Positions 54,290 through 64,000 of a stretch of 64,000 bases of DNA are shown here, piece after piece (positions within the stretch are counted from its first letter, which is position 1; each line of letters opens with the position of its first letter). Under the pieces are notes generated by a model. The model was not told the DNA's origin. It did not search any database and saw nothing but the letters and a program-made list of their open reading frames with translations. A program made the translations under genes and the position numbers. Where the stretch lies: NCBI GenBank assembly GCA_024220505.1, contig JAKZZE010000014.1, forward strand, positions 124,001 to 188,000, read 5' to 3'. This stretch comes from Rhizopus arrhizus (Eukaryota; Mucoromycota; Mucoromycetes; Mucorales; Rhizopodaceae).

Positions 54290-55501
54290 ATTCTGGTATT
54301 ATCTCAAACCTCATTTTATTTTATTCATCCAAGTAAAAGTGATTTATCACATCAGATCTTTTTAGTCATAGCATGTGTACGAAATACTGAATTTATGAGT
54401 CTTTATTACTTCTTTTTTTTTACTAGTGTCCATCTCGTAAGTAGTGTTTGGTAAAACAAAAGAAGACTAATGTTTCTTACGGTTATAAAAAAATAAGTAA
54501 TAAAGACTTAATTTATAAGAAAGCTATTGGTGTGGTGAAGATATTGTTAAAGGCTTTGTTAAATATTGCAAGAAAAATATATGCTACGCTCAAATATAGT
54601 TAATATAGCATAATGTAGAATAGAGACACTATGGCATCTAAAAGCATTATGCATGTATTCATATATAATCGACCATAAAAATGAAGTGTCTTAATTAATT
54701 AGAACCTTTGTTACAAGTGTTTTTAGCTTATTTTGATGATTTGTGATTTTTCTCAGGTAGTTAAAACCAAATAAGTCAGAAACTATAACGCTTTTTAAAT
54801 GAAAGAAAGAAAGGTGTTCTTTATTAAATTTGTCCTGTATATATATACATATATTCTATTTTAAGGGGCTTAATCATCATTTCTTTGTCTTAAGATGCAG
54901 ACTGATCGGGACTTCTTTTAGTTTAGGCTTTGAGTTGGGATCTATGATTTAAAGGGTCTATATTTGGAAGATTTAACAATATTTGCTAAATTTTACAGCC
55001 TTAAAAAAAACTTGAACTTTATATTGTATAGAGGCATTTTGAGGCTCAGTGTAAACATTGTACTGCTTCCCTAAATTTTTGGATACTTTATCGGCTAGTT
55101 TATCTATTTTTAGTCTAATATTTGGCCACTTGAATCTTGCTCAAGCAGTTAAGGCTCACTACATTTACTAAAACCCTTCAGGACTTGTAATTTGTAATAT
55201 TAGCTTCTTCCTTCCACTTTATAGCCTCAGCTCTACTCCCATCAACAATTCTGCCTTGTCGATTTTTATAAAAAATAAGTGATCATTTTGAAGTTAAAAA
55301 GCCGCATATTAGAAAAATAAGGTTTGCTAATTGGTCAATCCTGAAACCGCGAATTGACACCAGGAACATTGTATTTGCCTAGCTTCTGTATTTGATACAT
55401 GATAACATAAATACTTGCTTTTATTTTTATACAGACATTGTTTGTTTTTTTTTTGTACTTTTCTTTTTTATTTTCAATAGCTTTTTGTTTCACTTTATTC
55501 A
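54290..55501. other. intergenic aPGM-RhoGEF
   Basis: About 1.2 kb, AT-rich, with no supportable gene. It contains the aPGM 3' end and the RhoGEF promoter with a T-rich tract near 55440-55475. Confidence 0.55.
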
Positions 55502-58500
55502 ATGTTGTCAGTAAGTACAATCTCTTCTGAATCTTCAAGTGCTTTCTCAGCAGCAAGTAATCAAGACGCCTTGACTCCCTCATCTCAATATTCAATTGAA
55601 CTTATAAAACAAGCAAGTATCCTCAATGAACTGATTGAGACAGAACAGTCCTACATAGAATCCTTAAAGTTGATAGATTCAGTAAAATAAAATGCAATAC
55701 AGATATTGGATATACAATAACCTAATTTTTATTTGTCTATTGTAGCAGGTTTCTTCTGTTTGGATGAAGCAAACAACTTCTGTCATACCTGAGTTCTCTG
55801 AGCTTTTGAAACATACTCATGATGTTTTAAAGACAAATAAACAATTTTACATAGTAAGAAAAAGAGCAAATTAATAATTTTTATTAATTTATACACGTTT
55901 ACAGAAATTGATAAAGATGGTCCATAGCCTACAAGCTGTTCAAGAGTTTAATGATGTTCTTATACAATGGATTAATGATTTGGAAATACCTTACACCAAT
56001 TATTGCCGAAGTTATATACCAAATACTAACCAGCGTAGAGATATTCTTTCAGATACCTTTATTTCCAGTTTAATTCAAGTAGAATAAAAATAAAAAAGTT
56101 CAAGTAAATCTTCTTACGTTTCTACATAGAAACTATCTAGCGTAACGTCCTACCAAATTACTCTCGAGTCATTATTTAATGCACCCATTCAACAATTAAA
56201 GTATTACGAGAGTTTGTATAGCGCAAGTATACGATTAATATTCTTTATATTTATCTTTGCTTATAAGTCTATATATAGAGGTTATTGGAAGGAATTGATT
56301 CAAGTACGCCTGATTACAAGTTGTTTATGAATGCCAACAAGAAAATTGGCATGATTTTAACAAAGTCACAAAAAGTAAATCGCTACACAAACGTAACACA
56401 TAAAAACAATCAATCTGGTTTTGAATTTGATTTGAAAGTGTTTGAAAATCAAGTGAACTGTTCGGAAACAATGGATCTCTTTAGAGGAACACACGTTGTA
56501 AAGTAAATTTAGTATAATTAACCTAAAATGAAGCTAAAATAGATCGTCTCCTATTTATAGGATTATAAACAATTCCGTATTTCAAACCCAGGAAGCCAAA
56601 TGGTAATGAGGGATAGCTTTGTGATGCTCTCAAATGAACAGAATGGCTTACCCACGAGGGTTCACCTTGTGCTAACAACTGAGGTCTTGGTAGTGTGCCG
56701 TGAGTTAGACAACCACTCTTATTCTTTAATGTATCCTCCTATACCAATTTGTGATATTACTGTAAAAGCAAAAGCGTTCGAAAGAGAAATTCTAGGTGAA
56801 TACCTGATTCAGATTTCTGTCATTGGCAGAAAACATTTTATTATCCGTGCAGACTCCAAAGAAATGCGAAACACGTGGGTTGGTGTAGATCAAGACAGTC
56901 CAAAGAACATACAGCTTAGATCTCGTCCACTGCAACTGGTTGCTCAAAAGAAGATGCTTTCACCACAATTACCGAGTGATGCTCACAGTGATGATAGCTA
57001 TGCTGCCAAGCATCAGGACTTTCTTGGTTATTATTATAAAAACAGCGGAGCGTCTCCTTTAGAAATCTCCGACAAAGCGAAGGACGAAGTAATAGAGGGA
57101 AAGCCAAGAGCGAATACGAAGTTAGAGAATGCCAAAACGTATGAATATAGACATGAAATACCTGAAGACAAAAAAGAGCTGGATTTACTGATTGAAGGGT
57201 TGGCTAATACTTTATCTCAGTCTGTCAAAACACTACCACAAGTTCCTAATGTTGCACAAATACAAAAAGCATCTACCATGGATCAACCAAATAAAGTTAA
57301 TCTCAACGTGAACAGCGCTTCTCCTATTAAACAGAATGTTAATCATCCAGTTAAAGATGCTAGCCATGTTCAAATGACCTATATCCAGGAATCAATTGAC
57401 CAAATGGGAACAATGTCAATTTCAAATTCAATCGCTGAAGATTCTTCTTTTCCTTCCTCTTCCTCTCTCAAATCGAATATATCAACTATGAACGCTTCCG
57501 AAAAGCCTGCTTCTCCAAGAGCCGTAGAAGTGCAAAGGGCCGTTGTACCCGAAATAATGCAAGCCGTCACTCAGAATACGGAGGAATATCTGGAAACAAC
57601 TATGAAAAAAGACAGATTGTTACAAAGTGCAAATGCTCCTGCTGCTGCCAGAGCTGCCCTTCAAAAAACAATACCCAGGACATCATCCATGAGAGAACAT
57701 TACCAAAAGCCACTCCCTCAACAACCCTCACCACAGCAAATTTATTCGTCTTGCCCAACAAACGCCAATAACGGACCTCAAGCTCAATCAATAGCCGGTA
57801 TGCCTACATATAGTAATCGACCAATGCAAGCCTCTTCTGTCCAACAGCAGCAACAAAGCCCTAGACCTCAGTATAACAATCAACCTATGAATGGACCCCT
57901 TTCGCCAAATCAACAAAGCCATAAAGCATACAACAATGGCCCTTCTTCACCTCAACCACAGAGTATGAGATCTCAGTACAATAACGGCGGACCTTCACCT
58001 GGTCTTCAACAGCCTCCTGAACAATGTAATGTCCCATCCCCTTCTTCATCTCACGTTCAAATGAATAACTTTAGTGATGAATGGAATTCACCTCCTCACA
58101 GTGTAAGAGAGTTTATGGTAATCGATGTATAAAAAACAGCTAACCCCTTTTTTCTCCATGTAGCCCAATGCTTCTATTAATAACAGCATTAAACAAATCC
58201 TTTACAGGAATGACCAATGTCAAGTCTTTCACTGGCATAATCAATCGTGGTATGCAGCTGACGGCCAGTGTTTACTCCAAGTAAGATTGACCCACAGCAA
58301 TCGCACTTGTGTGGCAGTTGAATTACGAAATACAGGACAGCTCTATTTGAATGCGTGGATATTACCGAATACAGTCATCAGACAGCCATCCCCTACAGAT
58401 GTCAGTGTATCTGTTTACATGGGATCCAAGAAAGAAAACTACTTGATTCATTTCCCTCAGCCTCAGGAGGCCTCCATACTAGTCAACATATTGCAGCACG

Positions 58501-58931
58501 CACATCAAGAATCTATTCAACCATCACCACCAGCATTGTCACCTACTATGGAGCAAGAAGATGAAGTTGAACCGGTCGACAATGTGAATTGCCCCCAGAC
58601 ACTCAAGCCCCTGATGCAGTGTAAAGCCAAATTGTTTGTTCAAACCGAGACAAGCAAATGGAATACATTTGGAAGCGTCACGACCCTTATCTCCCAGCAG
58701 ACACCAAGTATGCGAATGATGATACAGATTGAAAATGAAAAGACCAAGTTAGTAAGCGCTGTGGTGAGAAGTGGTAACGTAGAAAAGATTAGTTCAAAAC
58801 GTATTTCATTCTTGTTATCCGATGAAACTCAAAAGACTAGCATTGTGTATATGATTCATCTTCGTGAGGAGGAAACCGGAAATAAGATTTATGAATATCT
58901 TCGTCTTAAAAATTCAGAATATGGATGGTAG
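55502..58931 (+). CDS. Dbl-homology RhoGEF with PH domain
   Basis: Predicted guanine nucleotide exchange factor for a Rho/Cdc42-type GTPase (polarity, cytoskeleton). Seven exons: 55502-55681, 55746-55853, 55905-56078, 56130-56222, 56279-56497, 56561-58102 and 58164-58931; the frame closes at 1027 residues. DH domain: residues ~30-260 (ILNELIETEQSYIESLKLID as CR1; IQQLKYYESLYSRLLEG; MILTKSQKVNRY). The PH domain follows (~265-385; MVMRDSFVMLSN, VHLVLTTEVLVVCREL, KHFIIRADSKEMRNTWV). A long disordered Ser/Pro/Gln/Asn-rich segment comes next. The C-terminal half of the last exons looks folded (CQVFHWHNQSWYAADGQCLL; TCVAVELRNTGQLYLNAWIL; AKLFVQTETSKWNTFGS), perhaps PH/EVH1-like modules. Intron 4 (56223-56278) uses a GC donor, AGC|GCAAGT. 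The DH domain is weakly conserved, but its order and helices fit. Confidence 0.85.
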
Positions 58932-59248
58932 ACACTTTAGATCTCCTCTTTCTTTAAATAACATAGACATTCTTATATATTTTTTTTTCCTTCTGTCAAA
59001 AGTTTCTCATTTTTGTTTTTGTGTATAGTTGAAATAAAGCCCATTGTTTGTAGTTTCTAAGGACAAGCAGCCTTGTAAAGAAAAGGTTGAAGGACATCGT
59101 ATTAACACTTTTTCATTAAAATTTATGATTTCTTCCATGTAACAAAGCAAATCAAAAGAAAGTATGTTTTATATGCAATATATTGTATTCATAAGTTATT
59201 CAATTGCAATTTGCTTGCCTGTGAATGTGATGACGAGATTAAAGAACA
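58932..59248. other. short intergenic region, convergent RhoGEF/borealin-like 3' ends
   Basis: About 320 bp of AT-rich DNA holding both 3' UTRs. Nothing else seen. Confidence 0.6.
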
Positions 59249-60068
59249 TCATGTCTGCTGTGTGTTGTTTTTCTTTAATAATTGTGTCTGAAACAACGCT
59301 AGCTGGGATCTTATGTCTTCTACTTGTTCCCATACGTGATGTCTATGTGTTTTATTCTCTAATTGCCACATGATATTATCTGGCGCAACAAGCGTGTATC
59401 CTCCAAGTTCAGACACAGTCTGATTAGGGTCCAGTTTGATGCTAATGTTTGATTTGTCTTGCCTTTCTAATCGAATAAAAAGAGGACCCATGCTTGGCGT
59501 GTTTTCTCTTTGTCCTGTCTATTTTATGCATACCCTTAACATCCGTGTTTATAACTTCCTTCTTATGTTTTCTTTACCGGTACTCGACCAAGTGGAAGCT
59601 CACTGTCTATATAACTATCATCCCCCTCCTTCTCCTCTTCCTCTTCTTCTACCTGTTTCTCTGTAGCTTCTCTATTATCCATACAATTAGATCGAACTGC
59701 TGCCTCTCCTTTCTTAGTTGTTATGCACATTACATTCTTTCTGTATCAAACTCTGACAACTTTTTAGGTTTTAACTGTTTCAAAAGATCTTCAAAATTTT
59801 CTTTATCTGTAAGACAGACTTCCTCAGCAGTCAACTGTCGAATTTCAGGAGGAAGTTTGGCTAGTTGGTTTGCGCCATTTTTTCTGATAGAATCACAAGC
59901 ACCCTTGACATGTTGAAGTAATTGCTCTATTTTTGTTTCGGCTGTATACACGTAATGTTAGCTTTTTTTAGAAAAAACATATAAAGATTCCATCGCACTT
60001 TCTTTTTCTATTAAGGCTAAAGCCTCTCTTGTTGCTTCGTCAAGTGAAGAATGCGAATTTTGAGTCAT
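59249..60068 (-). CDS. borealin/Nbl1-like chromosomal passenger complex protein
   Basis: Borealin (Nbl1 in yeast) joins INCENP and survivin in the Aurora B chromosomal passenger complex. Four minus-strand exons are proposed: 60068-59999, 59941-59734, 59671-59578 and 59518-59249. The introns are 57-62 bp and the frame closes at 213 residues. The first donor, GTGCGA, is weak. The N-terminal part is helical, IEQLLQHVKGACDSIRKNGA, followed by LAKLPPEIRQLTAEEV. This resembles the Nbl1/borealin motif of a long helix, then L/I-P-x-x-(V/I)-R-x-(M/L)-T. An acidic linker (EEEEEEKEGDD) follows. The C-terminal ~80 residues (GPLFIRLERQDKSNISIKLD) would correspond to the borealin C-terminal domain that short yeast Nbl1 lacks. 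The call rests on motif layout, so it could be another coiled-coil protein. Confidence 0.55.
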
Positions 60069-60169
60069 TACAAGAAAAGTAAAAGATCCTTATTCCGCAA
60101 AAAGAAAAAGGAAAAAGAATAAAAAAAAAAAATGAACAAATTTATAACAATAAAAATATAAACTTTTAA

Positions 60170-60616
60170 TTACATAAAGACATTAATGATGAAAGCAGCA
60201 GTTCCAGCAATGGCTCTGATGCCATGTAAGATTGCCCATTGGTCAACGAGACCATAGACTTTGTTTATGTCATAGGGATCATCCTTTTGAAGTGCAAACA
60301 ATTGATTATTGACAGGTGCAATAAAGAATACAGTGAAAGGTCCACTGAAGGCGGAAAATAAGGCAGCATAAAGATACTTGGGGTTTTTGGTTTTGTAATA
60401 GCAATAACCGCTGGCAGTACTTGCTATGAGAATGTTGGTAATAGCAAGTTTTGCGCCTTGACCGTATGTTGTTACAAAGGTTGGTAAGGGATCCTTGGAG
60501 ACCTTGATGGATGGCACGCTTACATAAAGAACAGAGAGAGCAAAACCAGCAAAGATACCAGACGATAAAAGAGAGATGGAGCGAGGATAATAAATTAATG
60601 TAGATAAAGAGGTCAT
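60170..60616 (-). CDS. DUF1772 integral membrane protein
   Basis: 148 residues, single exon, four hydrophobic segments: LLSSGIFAGFALSVLYVSV, ITNILIASTASGYCYY, YLYAALFSAFSGPFTVFFIA and GIRAIAGTAAFIINVF. The conserved PVNNQLFALQ and WAILHGIR motifs are typical of DUF1772, a family that includes anthrone-oxygenase-like proteins. Catalysis here is not known. ATG 60616 is the first in frame; the leader upstream is A/T-rich. It lies 101 bp upstream of the borealin-like start on the same strand, but there is no reason to link their functions. Confidence 0.85.
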   Translation of the reverse strand: MTSLSTLIYYPRSISLLSSGIFAGFALSVLYVSVPSIKVSKDPLPTFVTTYGQGAKLAITNILIASTASGYCYYKTKNPKYLYAALFSAFSGPFTVFFIAPVNNQLFALQKDDPYDINKVYGLVDQWAILHGIRAIAGTAAFIINVFM

Positions 60617-61011
60617 TTTGTCTTGTTTTTGAATAATAACAATAAAAAAAAAAAAAAGAACCTTGATCCTTCAGTTTTATATTCATGCACTAAACTCTGC
60701 ATGTTTTTCGGGATTGAAATGAGTCAAACATGGATCGGAAAAAAAAGATCCGTCACGGTCCGTGTGCCCGTGTTTTGAAGTTGAATTTATTTACAATAAA
60801 AGAAAAGGAATGTGTGATTGACAGGAAAGAGAAGAGGTATATTACTGTATATTTCAATGCTAATTTTACAGACTTACATAGCCAATGCCCATTGGTAACA
60901 GAAAGCCACTGTCTGATTTTTGCGTGATTGATAGATCTATTTCAATATCTGCTATAGCATTTTTTACTTTTTTATCGAATGGTTTAAAAATCTAATAAAG
61001 ACCATGTAATT
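60617..61011. other. intergenic DUF1772/RMI1
   Basis: About 400 bp; promoter of the DUF1772 gene and 3' end of RMI1. It contains a short GC-richer patch at 60745-60775 (CACGGTCCGTGTGCCCGTG), a nearly palindromic sequence that could be a binding site. No gene. Confidence 0.5.
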
Positions 61012-62715
61012 TTAATTGTTTTTTGTACTTGTTGTCTCTTTCTTTGTATTATTGTCTACCTGTCTCAGCACGGCCTTTTGTCCTCCAGCAATATTTGTGT
61101 CGACCACATCCTGTCTTGTAGCATCCAGTAGTTTTGCCAAGACCTAATAATAGTTCCAGGTTCAGTTTGTAACACATTAAAGTAAAACTTTTATACTTTA
61201 CATCGTTACTAAAGATGATCTGAACAGGATTACCGGTTGCTTGATCAGGATCATCAAAGAATAGCACCAATGAATACAGGCGGTTGGAAGTCACTAGTTT
61301 ACCAAACTGTATGCATCTTGCTCTAACAATGACTACATCCGGCAGGTTACCAACGCAACCATTATTTTCTATTGCTTCAAGTGTTTGTTGAAGTTTGGAA
61401 AATGTAATATGGACCTTTCCTTGACTGTCTACAAAGACACCATCGTCATCATTCTCCTTTTTCTGGCTTGTCGCCTTGCTTAAATCGTCCCAGAAGGTTT
61501 TGTCAACCCAAGGGACTTGTTCTTGTGTTGACTGATGGCCAATTGTTTCATTCGGTGAAATTTCAGAGGATACAGCGGTTGATGTTGTGTTTGCTCGTGT
61601 TCCCAGACTGTTTCGCTTTTTAGAGCGCATGTTGCTATCGGACATCATACGATTCCTTTTTGACAATAAAGGGGATGAATCGATTTCTCTCGTGTTGTTC
61701 AAAGAGGCTTGCTGTTTATCATCATGAGACATCAACGTGCTGCCATACAAATCAGAGTCATCCTTCGAGGTTACGTTTTTCTGCAAGTCGTTTTTATTGT
61801 TTAGCGATATTTGATCTATACTTGCAAAGAAGCCAAGATCATTATCAAAAGAAGTTTCTGATTGTTCAACGAGATCTACTTTCCTATGTTCTAGTTCAGT
61901 GTAATCAAAATCGTCATCATCCAACAGCTCATCCTCGGCGATTGTATCATTCAACAAAAGTGGAGGTTGTGTAGCCACTGGCCCTCTTGCTTCTGACACT
62001 GCCCTATCACTCACTTGCCTTATGCTTTCCTTGAATCGATTTTCCAATTCCTTGAGCATATTGCCTCCATAAAGCTCCAAGACATCGCCTCCCAATACCT
62101 TTATACTATTTTTAGTCAACAGCAACATTCCTCTTCTCACCTGACAGCTTTTGACAAGTATCTATGCAAACCATCCTTTGTTTACATTTTAAAAAGCAAA
62201 GCATAAAAAGTTGTTACCTTGCAACCAAAGGGTGTTGTTAGTAACAAGTCAGGTATTGTTTCTACTTCCATGGCTTGAATCTGATTCTTTCCGTCTGTCA
62301 ATGTCCAACGCAACATGCCTCTCGGAAAAGTAATTTGTTCGTCAATGTTCCTTTCGACATAAATCTGTCTGATGGGCGTAGCATTGGTCAAGTTGTTTAA
62401 AAGTGAAAGTGCAGAATAACGAATGTCAACCGTGTCTTGGATCTGTAAAACTACACCTCCACCGTGCCGCAAATGACCCAAGGGAAATGTCTCGATGGTG
62501 TTTTGACCAAAGTTTTCTGGGATAACAGCTTCTGAAGTCAAGGCAATATCTTTATGAAGAAAGTCTTGAAGGAGCTGGTCATAGGCTTCGTCTGTATCTG
62601 GTAAAGGTCGTGGCTGTTCTTGGTTCCAGAAGGACTGGAGGTATTCTTTTGTTATTCTGATACCATTTTTGTCTTTACACTTTCTTTGTAAGATATAAGG
62701 TATATTGACAGACAT
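61012..62715 (-). CDS. RMI1: RecQ-mediated genome instability protein 1
   Basis: Rmi1 stabilises topoisomerase III and, with a RecQ helicase, dissolves double Holliday junctions. Three minus-strand exons: 62715-62218, 62161-61202 and 61143-61012; the introns are 56 and 58 bp and the frame closes at 529 residues. An N-terminal helical bundle (QSFWNQEQPRPLPD, DFLHKDIALTSEA) precedes the OB fold. The OB fold shows MLRWTLTDGKNQIQAMEVET, LLTTPFGCK-ILVK, then VRRGMLLLTKNSIKVLGGDV and ELYGGN, as in the family. A long disordered acidic and Ser/Asn-rich middle follows (~200-370). The C-terminal part (VHITFSKLQQTLEAIENNGC; DVVIVRARCIQFGKLV; LVLFFDDPDQATG) is likely a second OB fold, which is known from animal RMI1 but missing in the short S. 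cerevisiae protein. Confidence 0.9.
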
Positions 62716-62791
62716 AAAAGTCTTTTTTTTTAAAAAAAAAGAGAGAGAAAAAGAAGGGCTTTATTAACAATAGATGGAAAAATAAAATAAA

Positions 62792-63514
62792 TCAGTCATA
62801 AGCCATATCCCAGAATTTCACTTCGAGAGCCAAAGTGTCTTTATAGACTTTTTCAAAGCTAGCTAAGCGTTTAGGGTCATCAAAGACGAGTTCGTTCACA
62901 AGCGAACCACAATCATCCACAAACTCTTTGAATTCTTCCAAGGTCCAGTTCGTCATCAGTTCATGACAGGTCTTGACATGGACCTCCTCCGAGTCCTTTC
63001 CACGGCCTGCATTGATCGTTTTGGCATGACTCCAAGCAGTGTAAAAGATGAATTCCATGGCCCACAAAACAACCAAGGCTTCTCCTAAATCATATCCACT
63101 TTCATAAGCAACCTTCTTGTGAAAATCAACATAGCGCGTCGTCCACTCCTTTTGCTCAAAGGACGTTTGAGCCGCATAAGGGGATCGACTCAGAAGGTCA
63201 GTGAAAAAATTGGATTCGCGATGCACGTTGGATAAGGCAAAGGACAAGGTCTTGATGATCCTCTGTGCTCTCTCGGGAGTATACGAAGCATCACTGTCAC
63301 CTAATTCTCGTTGTTCTTGGTAAAGAGGTAATCGAGAAATCATGATGCCCATCATCTTTATATATCCGCCTGTGTAATATCTGTCTTGAATCAACCAGGA
63401 TTTCAAATGCTCTGGCTTTATCTCGAGTGTACCGACTTGAGTCAAAAACGGATGTTGAGTGGCCTTTTCAAATTCAGATTTATTTAATGAAAGAAGGTGG
63501 TCAGTGAGTTTCAT
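62792..63514 (-). CDS. TENA/THI-4 family protein (thiaminase II-like, haem-oxygenase fold)
   Basis: 240 residues, single exon. TENA proteins hydrolyse thiamin or its degradation products to salvage the pyrimidine moiety, though many fungal members are uncharacterised. Family features: LNKSEFEKATQHPFLTQVGT at the N-terminus, LKSWLIQDRYYTGGYIKMMG and an acidic helix with ESNFFTDLL. Further on are EALVVLWAMEFIFYTAWSHA (the YxxxW-type active-site helix) and VNELVFDDP near the C-terminus. The catalytic Cys of bacterial TenA (usually before the FY/W helix) is not obvious; a Cys occurs at KTCHELM, so the reaction is uncertain. It is 76 bp upstream of the RMI1 start on the same strand, so RMI1's promoter must lie in this very short space or within this gene. 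Confidence 0.88.
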   Translation of the reverse strand: MKLTDHLLSLNKSEFEKATQHPFLTQVGTLEIKPEHLKSWLIQDRYYTGGYIKMMGIMISRLPLYQEQRELGDSDASYTPERAQRIIKTLSFALSNVHRESNFFTDLLSRSPYAAQTSFEQKEWTTRYVDFHKKVAYESGYDLGEALVVLWAMEFIFYTAWSHAKTINAGRGKDSEEVHVKTCHELMTNWTLEEFKEFVDDCGSLVNELVFDDPKRLASFEKVYKDTLALEVKFWDMAYD

Positions 63515-64000
63515 GTTTGGAATTTTTTTTTTTAAAAAAAAAAGAAAGAAAGAAAATGGACAACTGTAGGTGAGGAGATCGATTACAATAGTGTTCCCAT
63601 GTTACACAATGTCATCTCTTTTTTAAAAATTCAATGACTCAACTATTAATTCATAGACTTTTACAAGATTTTCTTTTGGAGTAGTTTTAAAGGATACTAG
63701 GCTTGAAGCTTTTTTAATTTTCAAAAGTAGGTTAATTTGCATAAGGTTTTAAAACTTTGCTTAACTGAAGGGGTTTAATGTGAGCAGTCTCTGGCGTGTT
63801 GATCAAAATACTTCCATTAAAGGATGAAAAAGTAAAACTGATCCCTTTTTCAAAGACAGATCAGCATATAAATTTGTGTGTTTAGCTTTGGATAGCAGTG
63901 AAATTTATATGACAATAGTAGGAATAGAATGTTCATTCCTTTTGTTTTCTCAGTTTGAGTATTTGATAAGGAGCATAGGGACATGTACTTTATCTTTTTA
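63515..64000. other. intergenic end of window
   Basis: About 490 bp of AT-rich DNA upstream of the TENA-like gene, starting with a T/A-rich inverted patch (TTTTTTTTTAAAAAAAAAA, 63526-63544). No gene was seen before the window ends. Confidence 0.6.

Overview
The window is nuclear DNA of a filamentous fungus, most likely Mucoromycota and probably Mucorales (inference). It is AT-rich, with many introns of about 46-70 bp carrying GTAAGT/GTATGT-like donors and CTAAT-like branch points. It encodes the fungus-type elongation factor eEF3 and is peppered with A/T homopolymers up to 72 bp. Nothing bacterial, viral or CRISPR-like was seen. Exon structures were joined by hand, using frame closure and family alignment from memory; no search was run.

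Layout. 1-5.4 kb is gene-poor relic DNA with a dead Tc1/mariner transposase. 5.5-14.2 kb holds SLD2 (replication initiation), CDS1 (CDP-diacylglycerol synthase), SPT2 (histone chaperone, minus strand) and the single-exon eEF3 gene. 14.7-18.7 kb is an 11-exon GRAM-TBC Rab GTPase-activating protein. 20.7-25.2 kb holds a PIN4/Cip-type RRM-R3H protein and the endocytic scaffold EDE1. 26.6-28.6 kb is a DEP-RGS regulator of G-protein signalling with a frame break. 29.6-38.2 kb is retroelement territory: LTR-like relics, then a Ty3-type LTR retrotransposon on the minus strand (30583-38171) with two identical 414-bp LTRs. A tRNA-Arg(CCT) gene lies 87 bp beyond it. 40.5-47.8 kb holds a mitochondrial UbiB-like kinase (CQD1/ADCK2 type), a complete-looking Tc1/mariner DD34E transposon, eIF3k and a PHAF1 homologue. 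51-54.3 kb holds a DUF676 lipase and an archaeal-type phosphoglycerate mutase. 55.5-63.5 kb holds a DH-PH RhoGEF, a borealin-like protein, a DUF1772 membrane protein, RMI1 and a TENA/THI-4 protein. The last 0.5 kb is intergenic.

The genes are housekeeping, trafficking, signalling and genome-maintenance genes with no operon logic. Neighbours are arranged as convergent pairs (CDS1/SPT2; eIF3k/PHAF1) or divergent pairs sharing promoters (SPT2/eEF3; TBC/PIN4; CQD1/eIF3k; PHAF1/lipase).

Most interesting are the two mobile elements. The Ty3-type element has a textbook -1 frameshift heptamer at the gag stop with a predicted downstream stem. It also has an unexplained third ORF running into its 3' LTR, no visible polypurine tract and a damaged integrase region containing a 60-nt homopolymer. 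The mariner-like element has perfect 140-bp terminal inverted repeats with a motif recurring every ~22 bp.
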